From positions 434,001 to 498,000 of the forward strand of contig NZ_ASXP01000003.1 of assembly GCF_000445445.1 (NCBI RefSeq): a stretch of 64,000 bases of DNA, written 5' to 3'. The translations under genes were made by a program, and so were the position numbers. Below the pieces are notes generated by a model. It was not told where the DNA came from and did no database searches. It was given only the letters and a program-made list of their open reading frames with translations. Source of the stretch: Sporomusa ovata DSM 2662. Its GTDB lineage: Bacteria; Bacillota; Negativicutes; Sporomusales; Sporomusaceae. Shown piece after piece: positions 35,320-43,529 of the stretch (position 1 is its first letter; every line of letters starts with the position of its first letter).

Positions 35320-38300
35320 TTATTCTTTGGTTAACAGTTTTAATTCTCTGGCTCTGGCTATGGCCTGTACTCGTCTGTTCACCTGGAGTTTTCCATAAAC
35401 ATTGAGAATATGGGTCTTAACGGTGTTCACCGTCAACTGCAGTTCCTGGGCAATTTCCCTGTTGGACATACCGGCAGCTATCAGTCTGAGTACATCCAAT
35501 TCTCGTTCGGTAAGGAAGTCGGCCAGCAGCAGAGGTGTTTCCTCAGTTACTGCGGCGGCATCCTCGGTTACGGATAGCTGCAATTTTTGAATATAGGCCA
35601 TTTGGCTTGCCAAAAGTCTTACCATTTCCAGCCTGTCCGGTGTAAACACCTGACACATCAATGTGTTTTCCAGATAAAGCACGCCGACAAATAAGCCTTG
35701 ACATAACAGTGGCAAGCAAATAATAGATTGGGGACAAGGTCCGGCAAGATAGGGGTCGCCGGCGAAAATGCCGGCCTGTTCCGTATCGTTAAGCACCACA
35801 GGTTCAAGCATCCGGGCAACATAGCGGACAGTCGTCCGGGAGAAGTTAACTCTTTTTCCCACCGGGTGCGATATTAGCGTTATTGCAGGATATGGTTTGC
35901 CACTCATGGCCGTTTCGCTGAGCAGATTTTCGCTTTTTCCCAATATCAAATATCCTTTATCGGCTCCGGCATTCTCGCAAGCCATTTCCAGGAGGCTTTT
36001 CAGCAATGCCGGCGGATCTGTTCCTTCAGCCAGTTTCTGCACCGCCTTCCGTATGGTGCACAGGTCCGGATCGCTGGCGAAGCCGCTGACGCCGACACCG
36101 GTGAAGCGACAGGCATTTTTCAGTATTTCCGCAGTTTTCAGCATTTCCTCCTGCGGGGACGTTCCACCCAGCAAATGCGGGTACTGCTCTTTAAGATACC
36201 GCACTTTTCTGGTTGCTCCCCATTTAAGATATCTATGACAGGCATCGGTCAGGTAGACTTGAGCAATCTTGTCCCGGCCTTTAGCCAGGTGAAACCTTGC
36301 TGACAACTCACCGGCGATCGCTTCATTTTGTATGTAGCCATGCTCCCGGGCAGATTGGATCGACTGGTCATATAAAGCCATGGCGGCGCTGTCCTTATTG
36401 TCCAGGCGGGCCGTTTCGGCGGCAACCAGCAGGTATTTATGCAAGAAGTTCGCCGGGCAGGAGTCAGACCATTTTTGCAGCAGATCCCGGTGCTTTTTTA
36501 GTATTTTCCGATATTTTTGTTGTTGCTTTACCGGCAGGCCATCAAACCTTGCGGTAATTGCCAGGCAATAATAGAAACTGTATTCGGCGGAAAGCAGAAA
36601 GCCCTTAACTGCATTGATGTTTTGCTGAGCTTGCTCTGCTGTCGCCAGAGCATTTCCGTAATCGCCATACAGGTATGACAATTGTATTTTAGCAAAAGCC
36701 CGGGCCATGACTGCTTTTTTGTGGTCTTTTAATTCCCGGCAAGTATCTTCAGCGCAATTCTCATTGCCGAACATTGCGTTTTCACCGGTCAGGCCCCGTA
36801 AATTTGCTATCAGCGTTTGATAATATAAAAGCCTCACCAGTTTGGAAAAGTGATAATAATGCTGGCACTCCTGGTAGAGTTCGGCCAAAGAAGCCCCTGA
36901 AAAATATTTATTTTCAATAAGCAGGGTCATTGCATAGCCGGCGAAAAGCAGTTTCCCGCCTTCAAGCGCATGATCAACAGCCTTTTGTAAGTAATCAATG
37001 CCGGTTTGAACGTGTTCCGTCCAGTGGCTTATATAGGTGCCAATTGAATGATTAAGCAGGTATTTATCAAAACTGCTGGTGTATTGTTCAAACTGCTGCT
37101 GGACATCTTTTTTATATTCGAGCATTGTTTTATAATCACCCAGCACTCTGCCGGCGCAAAAAATATAACACATAGAGCTAAGCATAAAGCAATAAGTATT
37201 GCCGAATTTCCGTGAAAGATTATTTATTTTCAGCAAAATAAAGGTATATAATTCCGGGTTGACGATACTGGCAACTAGCGCCTGGGTGAAGAGAAGCCTC
37301 ATTACTTCATTTTGCACCGGATCAGTTATTTCCGGCAGCTTAGCAAAATCGCCCAGCTTGTGGCTCTGCAGATGCCATTTTGCCGATAAAAGTTCTTTGA
37401 GCAATGCGAATTTCCCGGGACTCTCCGGCAAATTGACCCCCAGCAGGTTTAATCCTTTTATTCCCAGCTGCAGTGTTTCCTGATATTTTTCAATTCCTAA
37501 ATTCAATATGATTTTTATCTCATATAGATTGGCTTTTTCCAGGTTTGTCTTAGCCTTGGATAAAATTAAATCAAATAACACTTCTGCTATGTCGAAATGG
37601 GCACAAAGATGTTCACACTGAAAACGCTCCAGGTAAAGGTCATACGTTACTTGGTAATAATCCTGCCACGCATCACCCGGGAGAAGATCTATACCGGTTT
37701 TAAAATAGTTCAAAGCTGCTGCATACGCTATAGCGGCTTTAGCTTTTTTGCCGGCCAGTAAGTTATAGCCGGCCAGTTTGATTTTTTCGGTCTGGTCATG
37801 GATTAAATCCAGACCACGGTTCAAGTGGTCCATAATGTCATAAATTTTTTCCTTCAGTTCATCCCGATCCATACTCTGCAAAAACAACCGGCCAATCTTT
37901 ACATGCGCTTCTTTTTTTCCCTCTGCTGGAATCAGTGAGTAAGCTGCCTGTTGAACACGGTCATGGAGAAACTCATATTTGGCGGCAAAATCAACAAGAG
38001 AGAGGTCGTCGTCCAACCGGTATAACGGTTCCTGCGTCTGACCTGGAGCATTTAACGGCAATATAAGCCCTTCCGCAATCGCTAACCGGAGAGCGGCGGC
38101 TGTTTGCCCGGGTGTCTGTTCACAAGCGATGGCCAGAGTTTGTAAGTCGAATATATTGCCAATGCACGCGGCGAGTTGCAACACATTGCGGGTCGCAGCC
38201 GGAAGTTTTTGCAGCTTGCCGAGCATAAAATCAATCACATCATCGGTCAGTGACATATCCTGAATAGCTGACGTTTCCCATTCCCAGCAGCCGTCTTTTA

Positions 38301-40041
38301 AATTAAAAACCAGGAGATTTTCCTCATACGCCGACTGTAGTAACTGTCCAAGGAAGAAAGGGTTGCCGCCTGTTTTCCGGTGCATAATTTCTGCCAGCGG
38401 TGCTGACTTCTCCGGTTCACAGTGTAAGGTATCGGCGATGAATTGTCCGGTATGAGTTGGCGCTAAAGACGTTAACGGCACCTGCTGTACCAAGATGTCC
38501 GCTATTTGCAGTTCTTGAATGGCAGTTAACAACCGGTGAGTACCGGTTACTTCATTATCCCGGTAAGCACCGAGCAGCAACAGGTAACGGATGTCTGCAG
38601 CTGCGCTCAGGCATTGGACCAGTTCCAGTGACGCCGGATCGGCCCATTGCAGGTCATCCAGAAAGATGACTAACGGGTGCGCTTTCTGGGCAAAAGCACG
38701 GACAAAGTTGCGGAATATCAGCCGGAAGCGGTTTTGGGCTTCACGTGGCTGCAGTCTTTCCGCCGCAGGCTGCGGTCCTGCAATCAATTCAACTTCCGGA
38801 ATGACTTCGGTAATTATTGCGCCATTCTTGCCCAGAGCCCGGTTAAGTGTTCTTTTCCAGACAGCCAGCCTTTCCTGACTTTCTGTTAATATTTGGCGCA
38901 GCAAATTACCAAAAGCCTGAATGAAGGGGGCATAAGGATTATTCCGCTGAAGCTGGTCGGATTTTCCGGTTATAAAATATCCCTTTTTGGTCGCCGGCAG
39001 GCGAAGTGTTTCCTGAATCAATACTGTTTTTCCGGTGCCTGCGTAGCCGTACACCAACATTAGTCCGCTTTGTCCGGAACAAGCGCGCTCAAAAGCAGCT
39101 GTTAAAGCCGCTACTTCTTTTTCACGTCCATAGAGTTTGTGAGGAAGTTGAAAACTTCCGGCAAAGTCACGCTGGCCGGGGGTAAACGGTTCAATCTTGT
39201 TGCTTTGGCTCCACTGCCGCCGGCATTCTTCCAGATCCGCCAAAAGGCCGGCGGCGCTCTGGTAGCGCTCTGTGGCAGTCTTGGCCAGCAGCTTCATAAT
39301 AATTGCGGTAACTGCCAGGGGAATACCCGGATTAATTTTCCCGGGGTCTACTGGTTTTTTGGCCATGTGTGCGTGGACCCACTGCACGTCATTGTCTGCA
39401 TGTAAAGGAAGTCTCCCGCTCAGCATTTCGTACAATACGACTCCCAAAGAATACAAATCACTGCGGTGGTCAATAGCCGTGCTCATCCGGCCAAACTGCT
39501 CAGGCGACATATAGGCCGGAGTTCCTGAAAAAGTATGAGAAGGCAACTCAGGGTGACCTTTCCGGGACATAATGGTTGCGATACTGAAATCTGCTATGAT
39601 TACCTGCTTTGTATCAGGGTGAATCAAAATAGCATCAGGTTTTAAGTTCCGGTGAATAACGCCCTTTTGATGGAGTTCACCCAGCGTTTCCGTCAGTTGA
39701 ATGGCAATGGAAAAAAACAAAGGCAACTCCCGGTCGTTGCCCAGCAAGTGTTTCCTGATCGGTATGGCTGCAAAATCTTCTAGTATCAAGACAACGGCTA
39801 ATCCAGCCCATTCTAGTCGTACCGGCTTGATAATTCCTGTAATGTCAAGATTGCGGGTAATTTCGTATTCGTTAATGAGTTTCGCGATGTCAATCTGGCT
39901 GGCCCCTGTCTTGAGGGTTTTAATAATAACCGGCATGTGACTTTGAACCTTTTGTGCCCGGCAAACCTTAAAACAATCATACTCACAAATCTCTTCAGTA
40001 ATTATATAATCAGGTAAAGAAAGTATTTTGCTCAGTTCCAT
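35320..40041 (-). CDS. Giant LuxR-family regulator: kinase-like + AAA ATPase + helical repeats + GAF + HTH (paralogue 2)
   Basis: 1,573 residues, alignable end to end with the product of 27901-32631. Kinase-like region: Lys 41, HRN 130-132 in place of HRD, DFS 151-153. An AAA ATPase follows with GYAGTGKT and VIFLDDLQWAD, then the helical-repeat region, a GAF domain with LNDTEQAGIFAGDPYL, and a LuxR HTH (TERELDVLRLIAAGMSNREI). The order is that of the large STK/ATPase/GAF proteins known from cyanobacteria and myxobacteria, but with a LuxR HTH instead of a histidine kinase at the end. ATG 40041 overlaps the leader peptide by 10 bp. It lies upstream of the hydrolase gene. Confidence 0.92.
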   Translation of the reverse strand: MELSKILSLPDYIITEEICEYDCFKVCRAQKVQSHMPVIIKTLKTGASQIDIAKLINEYEITRNLDITGIIKPVRLEWAGLAVVLILEDFAAIPIRKHLLGNDRELPLFFSIAIQLTETLGELHQKGVIHRNLKPDAILIHPDTKQVIIADFSIATIMSRKGHPELPSHTFSGTPAYMSPEQFGRMSTAIDHRSDLYSLGVVLYEMLSGRLPLHADNDVQWVHAHMAKKPVDPGKINPGIPLAVTAIIMKLLAKTATERYQSAAGLLADLEECRRQWSQSNKIEPFTPGQRDFAGSFQLPHKLYGREKEVAALTAAFERACSGQSGLMLVYGYAGTGKTVLIQETLRLPATKKGYFITGKSDQLQRNNPYAPFIQAFGNLLRQILTESQERLAVWKRTLNRALGKNGAIITEVIPEVELIAGPQPAAERLQPREAQNRFRLIFRNFVRAFAQKAHPLVIFLDDLQWADPASLELVQCLSAAADIRYLLLLGAYRDNEVTGTHRLLTAIQELQIADILVQQVPLTSLAPTHTGQFIADTLHCEPEKSAPLAEIMHRKTGGNPFFLGQLLQSAYEENLLVFNLKDGCWEWETSAIQDMSLTDDVIDFMLGKLQKLPAATRNVLQLAACIGNIFDLQTLAIACEQTPGQTAAALRLAIAEGLILPLNAPGQTQEPLYRLDDDLSLVDFAAKYEFLHDRVQQAAYSLIPAEGKKEAHVKIGRLFLQSMDRDELKEKIYDIMDHLNRGLDLIHDQTEKIKLAGYNLLAGKKAKAAIAYAAALNYFKTGIDLLPGDAWQDYYQVTYDLYLERFQCEHLCAHFDIAEVLFDLILSKAKTNLEKANLYEIKIILNLGIEKYQETLQLGIKGLNLLGVNLPESPGKFALLKELLSAKWHLQSHKLGDFAKLPEITDPVQNEVMRLLFTQALVASIVNPELYTFILLKINNLSRKFGNTYCFMLSSMCYIFCAGRVLGDYKTMLEYKKDVQQQFEQYTSSFDKYLLNHSIGTYISHWTEHVQTGIDYLQKAVDHALEGGKLLFAGYAMTLLIENKYFSGASLAELYQECQHYYHFSKLVRLLYYQTLIANLRGLTGENAMFGNENCAEDTCRELKDHKKAVMARAFAKIQLSYLYGDYGNALATAEQAQQNINAVKGFLLSAEYSFYYCLAITARFDGLPVKQQQKYRKILKKHRDLLQKWSDSCPANFLHKYLLVAAETARLDNKDSAAMALYDQSIQSAREHGYIQNEAIAGELSARFHLAKGRDKIAQVYLTDACHRYLKWGATRKVRYLKEQYPHLLGGTSPQEEMLKTAEILKNACRFTGVGVSGFASDPDLCTIRKAVQKLAEGTDPPALLKSLLEMACENAGADKGYLILGKSENLLSETAMSGKPYPAITLISHPVGKRVNFSRTTVRYVARMLEPVVLNDTEQAGIFAGDPYLAGPCPQSIICLPLLCQGLFVGVLYLENTLMCQVFTPDRLEMVRLLASQMAYIQKLQLSVTEDAAAVTEETPLLLADFLTERELDVLRLIAAGMSNREIAQELQLTVNTVKTHILNVYGKLQVNRRVQAIARARELKLLTKE

Positions 40042-40091
40042 CGGCTTTCATCCGGTAAATCTAAGACAATTCCAATACCTAAGAGTTTCAT
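40032..40091 (-). CDS. Leader peptide of paralogue 2
   Basis: A 19-codon frame, MKLLGIGIVLDLPDESRWN, with the RBS CTGGAGTGAT. Its TGA lies inside the first codons of the regulator gene, so regulator translation is probably coupled to it. The regulator ATG itself has no Shine-Dalgarno of its own. It is homologous to the leader at 32621-32671. Confidence 0.55.
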   Translation of the reverse strand: MKLLGIGIVLDLPDESRWN

Positions 40092-40131
40092 AATATCACT
40101 CCAGTTATTGTTAAGATTGTTATTTTTTTTT

Positions 40132-40220
40132 ACTTCGAGGAACCTTTGCTTTTTCCTTCAAATAGCAATAAATAAGATAAATAGAGGTTCCTGGCGATAT
40201 TATGACTCACCTGAAACCTC
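40132..40220 (-). promoter_or_regulatory. Conserved 5' leader hairpin and GCAAAG box, paralogue 2
   Basis: On the minus strand the stem GAGGTTTCAGG/CCAGGAACCTC (40220-40184, one mismatch, one wobble) has the loop end AATATCG in common with paralogue 1. After it come GGAAAAAGCAAAG and TTCCTCGAAGT (40156-40132). In this copy the 3' arm GGAACCT could also pair with AGGTTCC in the box, an alternative structure not available in paralogue 1. Confidence 0.5.
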
Positions 40221-40271
40221 AGAGACATCTTAACAATTATGGTGAACTGGCTAAACTAAAACTGAACATTG

Positions 40272-40308
40272 AGCTTACGGAGGGATATTCTAATCCCTAC
40301 CGCAAGCT
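40272..40308 (-). terminator. Hairpin after the multi-Fe-S gene
   Basis: Imperfect stem AGCTTACGGAGGGAT/ATCCCTACCGCAAGCT, 36 nt past the stop of the gene at 40345. The T-tract is poor. It separates that gene from the leader of paralogue 2. Confidence 0.45.
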
Positions 40309-40344
40309 TTAACATTTGATTACCTTTCCATATCATAGTACATC

Positions 40345-41478
40345 TCATAACGGGCCGAGTTTAAAATACATCTTATCCTTTTCCCGGGCAATACGAGTAA
40401 GCTGCTCTGTCTTATCTACCGGGGGAACGCGTAATACCGATCGTCGGGACATAGTTAACGAATTGCCGGGACAAGCGGCAGCGCACTTACCGCATCCGAG
40501 GCATATGTCTTTGTTAATATCCGGCACTTCACCCTTTCCGTCATCACGCATGGTAATGGCATTAATCGGGCAATGCTCGGCACAGGCGCCACAGCCTGTG
40601 CAATCTTCTATTTTCAAGGCTGGGATGAAATTACTGGGATGAGTGGAAAATACCCGATACTCTCTGGCACCACGCAGAACGCCGCAGCAGCATGCGCAGC
40701 AGTTGCACATATAAGCCGGCTGGTTTAGCACGTTGTCACACAGGTGGACCAGGCCCAGCTTTTCTGTCTGATCAAGCACTCTGAGCAGTTCGTCTACGGT
40801 GGCCGCTTTGGCCATACCACGCCGTACCAGCCATTCTGCTCCTTCGCCCAGCGAAATGCATGTTTCCAGGGGCGCGTTCAGTTCACAGGTTTTGCCCTGG
40901 TGGCTGGCCTTATGCCGGCAGGCGCAAATGCCAATCCCGCCGCCGCCTGACTGACGGATGATTTCAGAAGCCCTCTCATAGTCCAAAACCTCTGTTTCCA
41001 CAGCAGCTGAGATAAGATTTTCATACATTACCGTCTGAAAAAACTTTGTATCCTTGCCTAGTATCTCCATTCCTACTTCAGGGTGCTGAAAGTATTTATC
41101 AAACAGTTCCGCCATTTCTTTTAAGTTGACCTCGGTTGGCACTCGCATAAAGGTATGCTCAAAAAAACCGATGACCATCGGGGCCAATATATAGTTAATA
41201 CCATCCCGACGGGGTATATCCACCACCAATCCTTTATTGGCCATACTGTCAAGTGTTTTTTTCAGTTCTGCTTGTTTTATCCCAGTTATACCAGCGATGC
41301 TATCCAGTGTCATTGGGATTATCGGAAATTTGCTGCCAACCATGGCCTCACTCTCAGTATAGAGACGGTAGAGTATTGCTAGCAGATCCTCGTTTACCGG
41401 GGTTCCAATCGGATTCTTATTCAAGCGTTCAGCCAGTGCCCGATAAACCTCTTCCTTGGTATTTACAAGATGCCCCAT
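40345..41478 (-). CDS. Multi-[4Fe-4S] protein with N-terminal winged-helix-like domain
   Basis: About 377 residues from ATG 41478 (GGGGGAG, 6 nt spacing). The N-terminal about 110 residues look like a winged helix (TLDSIAGITGIKQAELKKTLD). The centre has GICACRHK and the cysteine-dense CNCCACCCG. The C-terminus has two ferredoxin motifs (CTGCGACAEHCP and CLGCGKCAAACP). This is a known but functionally unassigned anaerobe family annotated as 4Fe-4S binding protein. It may be an electron carrier or sensor. It has the shared operator 81 nt upstream and may be co-regulated with the ferredoxin-nitroreductase. Confidence 0.85.
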   Translation of the reverse strand: MGHLVNTKEEVYRALAERLNKNPIGTPVNEDLLAILYRLYTESEAMVGSKFPIIPMTLDSIAGITGIKQAELKKTLDSMANKGLVVDIPRRDGINYILAPMVIGFFEHTFMRVPTEVNLKEMAELFDKYFQHPEVGMEILGKDTKFFQTVMYENLISAAVETEVLDYERASEIIRQSGGGGIGICACRHKASHQGKTCELNAPLETCISLGEGAEWLVRRGMAKAATVDELLRVLDQTEKLGLVHLCDNVLNQPAYMCNCCACCCGVLRGAREYRVFSTHPSNFIPALKIEDCTGCGACAEHCPINAITMRDDGKGEVPDINKDICLGCGKCAAACPGNSLTMSRRSVLRVPPVDKTEQLTRIAREKDKMYFKLGPL

Positions 41479-41558
41479 GAAAAACTCCCCCTTTTCGTCC
41501 AATTGTTTTGGATGTGTAGATTTGTTTCTACTTTACAGTACTTATTATCTAAAGAGCA

Positions 41559-41574
41559 TCACCCAAAAGTATGA
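41559..41574. promoter_or_regulatory. Shared operator, site 3 (multi-Fe-S gene)
   Basis: TCACCCAAAAGTATGA: the left arm is intact and the right arm degenerate. The flanks align over about 60 bp with the region at 27820-27880, including AAAGAG on one side and GATATTTT plus AAAAAACCATCCCT on the other. Confidence 0.55.
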
Positions 41575-41590
41575 GGTACGATATTTTAAC

Positions 41591-41630
41591 AAAAAACCAT
41601 CCCTCTGCCGAAACAGAGGGATGGTTTTCT
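41591..41630. terminator. Strong bidirectional hairpin terminator
   Basis: Perfect 15-bp stem AAAACCATCCCTCTG/CAGAGGGATGGTTTT with a 6-nt loop and A/T-tracts on both sides. No gene on either strand ends here now, which suggests that an upstream minus-strand gene has been lost. Confidence 0.8.
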
Positions 41631-41842
41631 TAGGACTAGATTAGGAAACTACAGCAGACATGCGAAACATTAATATTTAGTAATGCAAATATTCGAAAGA
41701 TTTAAGACAAATATTTGTGTTAATTCAGATGGGCCATATTTTCAGGTAAGTGCATTGAATTATTGTGGCGAAATCATTGGTATATCACGGATTGCTCATG
41801 TGTATGAATGCCAATGTTAAAATCCTCAATATCACCAGTTTG

Positions 41843-41909
41843 AAAACTCCCCACTTGGCAGAAACTCTCTCTTTGGAGGAGAGAACTGGGCCAAAGAATG
41901 GGGAGTTTT
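41843..41909. ncRNA. Unassigned 67-nt nested hairpin
   Basis: Perfect 11-bp outer arms AAAACTCCCCA/TGGGGAGTTTT enclose a second stem CTTGGC/GCCAAAG and an inner TCTC/GAGA. The T-tract on the + strand is short. It could be a small structured RNA, a terminator or a miniature element. The rest of 41640-42031 shows nothing else, and the weak 65-codon frame across it is not supported. Confidence 0.4.
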
Positions 41910-42031
41910 ATTTGATCAAAGCTATGGAACAAAGAGGTATGATTAATTACAAAAAATTATAAATTTACTTGCCAAATCACATTTTTGTTTCGGTTTACAT
42001 ATTATGATATTGAATAGGAAAGAGAGTTTGA

Positions 42032-42115
42032 ATGCCCCATTGCAAAGAACCCGGACTGATTGGATGTATCGTTTTATGTTGTGATCGTTGCAGTCGAAAT
42101 TGGGGATACACTTAA
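42032..42115 (+). CDS. Putative 27-residue Cys-rich peptide
   Basis: ATG 42032 is preceded by AGGAAAGAGAG with 5 nt spacing. The peptide has five Cys in the pattern C-x7-C-x3-CC-x2-C (HCKEPGLIG then CIVLCCDRC) and ends SRNWGYT. It lies 55 bp before the P1 peptidase gene on the same strand. I do not recognise it; it might bind a metal, or be a chance frame. Confidence 0.35.
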   Translation: MPHCKEPGLIGCIVLCCDRCSRNWGYT

Positions 42116-42170
42116 CAACATAGAAAAAAGCCCTTCTTGTATTAAATTTTTAGTGATAAGGGTGAGATAA

Positions 42171-43115
42171 ATGAGTATAGGAAAATACCGAAAAATGAAA
42201 GCAGACACTATGGGAGGACTCACCGATGTTCCTGGCATCCTGGTGGGAAACGCGGAGGACAGAAGCGGTCGTACGGGATGCACGGTAATTCTCTGCCCTG
42301 ATGGGGCAGTCCCCGGCGTATCCGTAAGTGGAGGTAGCCCCGGCACCCAGAATACCGATATCATCCGTCCCGGCACCGCCGAGTATCCTGTATATGGCGT
42401 CCTCCTCACCGGCGGCAGTTTCTTCGGGCTGCCGGCAGCGGGCGGGGTAATGCGCTGGCTCGTTGAGCAAGAAATTGATGATGTACCTCTTGTACCTGCG
42501 GCAGTCATCTATGACCTCCCCTACGCCAAGGGCTCACCCCCGCCTGATGCGGCCCTGGCCTACGCCGCCTGCCAGGCTGCAAATGCGGGTCCCGTGCCGG
42601 AAGGAAATGTGGGCGCCGGGGCGGGAGCGACGGCAGGAAAAATCTACGGAAGGCCGATGAAGTCCGGACTGGGCACTGCCTCCATTTGCATTCCCGGTGG
42701 CCCAGTGGTGGCGGCCCTGGTGGTGGTCAATCCCGTCGGAGACGTATGGTGTGGGGGGCGTATCGTCGTCGGTGCGCTACGTCCTGATGGAACCTTCGTC
42801 AATCAGACTCAGGCGATGCTTTCCGGTGTGCCGTCACCAAACATCCAAACTCTGAACACCACGATCGCCGTAATTGCTACCAATGCACAGCTGACCAAGG
42901 CAGAGGCAAACCGGGTGGCAATGCTCGCCGAAGATGGAATGGCTAGAGCCATCTCCCCCGATCACACTCAGTGGGACGGTGACACTATTTTCTGCCTCGC
43001 CTTGGGTTCAGACACCAGTAACCTGACAAGCGACGAACTCGTTACGCTGGTGGGTACGGCCGCTGCAGTGGTTCTGGAGGAGGCTATTGTCCGTGGTGCA
43101 TTGGCGGCACAATAA
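42171..43115 (+). CDS. P1 (S58/DmpA-NylC type) self-processing peptidase
   Basis: A 314-residue Ntn-hydrolase-like protein of the P1 family. GGLTDVPGILVGN, the glycine-rich GNVGAGAGATAGK (about 145-157) and the segment LNTTIAVIATNAQ (228-240) match. The Asn229-Thr230 pair corresponds to the autocleavage site of NylC-type enzymes, where Thr becomes the N-terminal nucleophile. Homologues cleave N-terminal residues or amide oligomers. GTGAG precedes the ATG. The gene is visibly GC-richer than its neighbours (many GGC/GCC codons), which suggests recent acquisition. It ends only 21 bp from a convergent gene. Confidence 0.9.
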   Translation: MSIGKYRKMKADTMGGLTDVPGILVGNAEDRSGRTGCTVILCPDGAVPGVSVSGGSPGTQNTDIIRPGTAEYPVYGVLLTGGSFFGLPAAGGVMRWLVEQEIDDVPLVPAAVIYDLPYAKGSPPPDAALAYAACQAANAGPVPEGNVGAGAGATAGKIYGRPMKSGLGTASICIPGGPVVAALVVVNPVGDVWCGGRIVVGALRPDGTFVNQTQAMLSGVPSPNIQTLNTTIAVIATNAQLTKAEANRVAMLAEDGMARAISPDHTQWDGDTIFCLALGSDTSNLTSDELVTLVGTAAAVVLEEAIVRGALAAQ

Positions 43116-43136
43116 CCATACGCACCAAATAGGATA

Positions 43137-43529
43137 TTAAATTCTCTTTAATTGATCTGCTTCCAGCCACGTAATCCCAAAAGGAAATCCATTTTCGGTA
43201 TATCCCGCTATAAAGTAAAAAGTGTCATCAGATTCAAGAAAGTTATCATTCGCTTGTTCCAGCTGCTTTTGTTTCTTGGCCTGCCTACTTTGCAGCCGTG
43301 CAGTTTCGCTTTGTCTGAGCTGCTGAATGTATTGCGGATTCAGTGTGACTCCGAGCATTTCAAGTTCGATGATTGCACATTCCCAATTAACGCCGAAATG
43401 TTGTTTGTAGCCCCGAAGTATGTTCTTCCCTTCATACTTGGGAAGCCAGTGTTTTGCCGCCTGCAAACGAGCAGACCTAACAAGTCGCTTATGTCGAGGT
43501 ACTGATGATTTTGCTTTTTTCTTCTTCAT
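43137..43529 (-). CDS. Hypothetical basic protein (130 aa)
   Basis: A Lys/Arg-rich N-terminus (MKKKKAKSSVPRHKR) is followed by a KHWLPKYEGKNILRGYKQHFGVNWECAIIELEMLGV block, a coiled Gln-rich segment and a C-terminal FYFIAGYTENGFPFGITW. I do not recognise a named family. Its ATG overlaps the stop of the upstream zinc-ribbon gene by one base (TAATG), so the two form one translation unit and may act together, possibly on nucleic acid. Confidence 0.75.
   Translation of the reverse strand: MKKKKAKSSVPRHKRLVRSARLQAAKHWLPKYEGKNILRGYKQHFGVNWECAIIELEMLGVTLNPQYIQQLRQSETARLQSRQAKKQKQLEQANDNFLESDDTFYFIAGYTENGFPFGITWLEADQLKRI

Noticed and set aside
41765..41962. A 65-codon + strand frame starting at GTG.
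   Set aside because: It runs through the perfect nested hairpin at 41843-41909, has no RBS, and its composition is explained by that palindrome.
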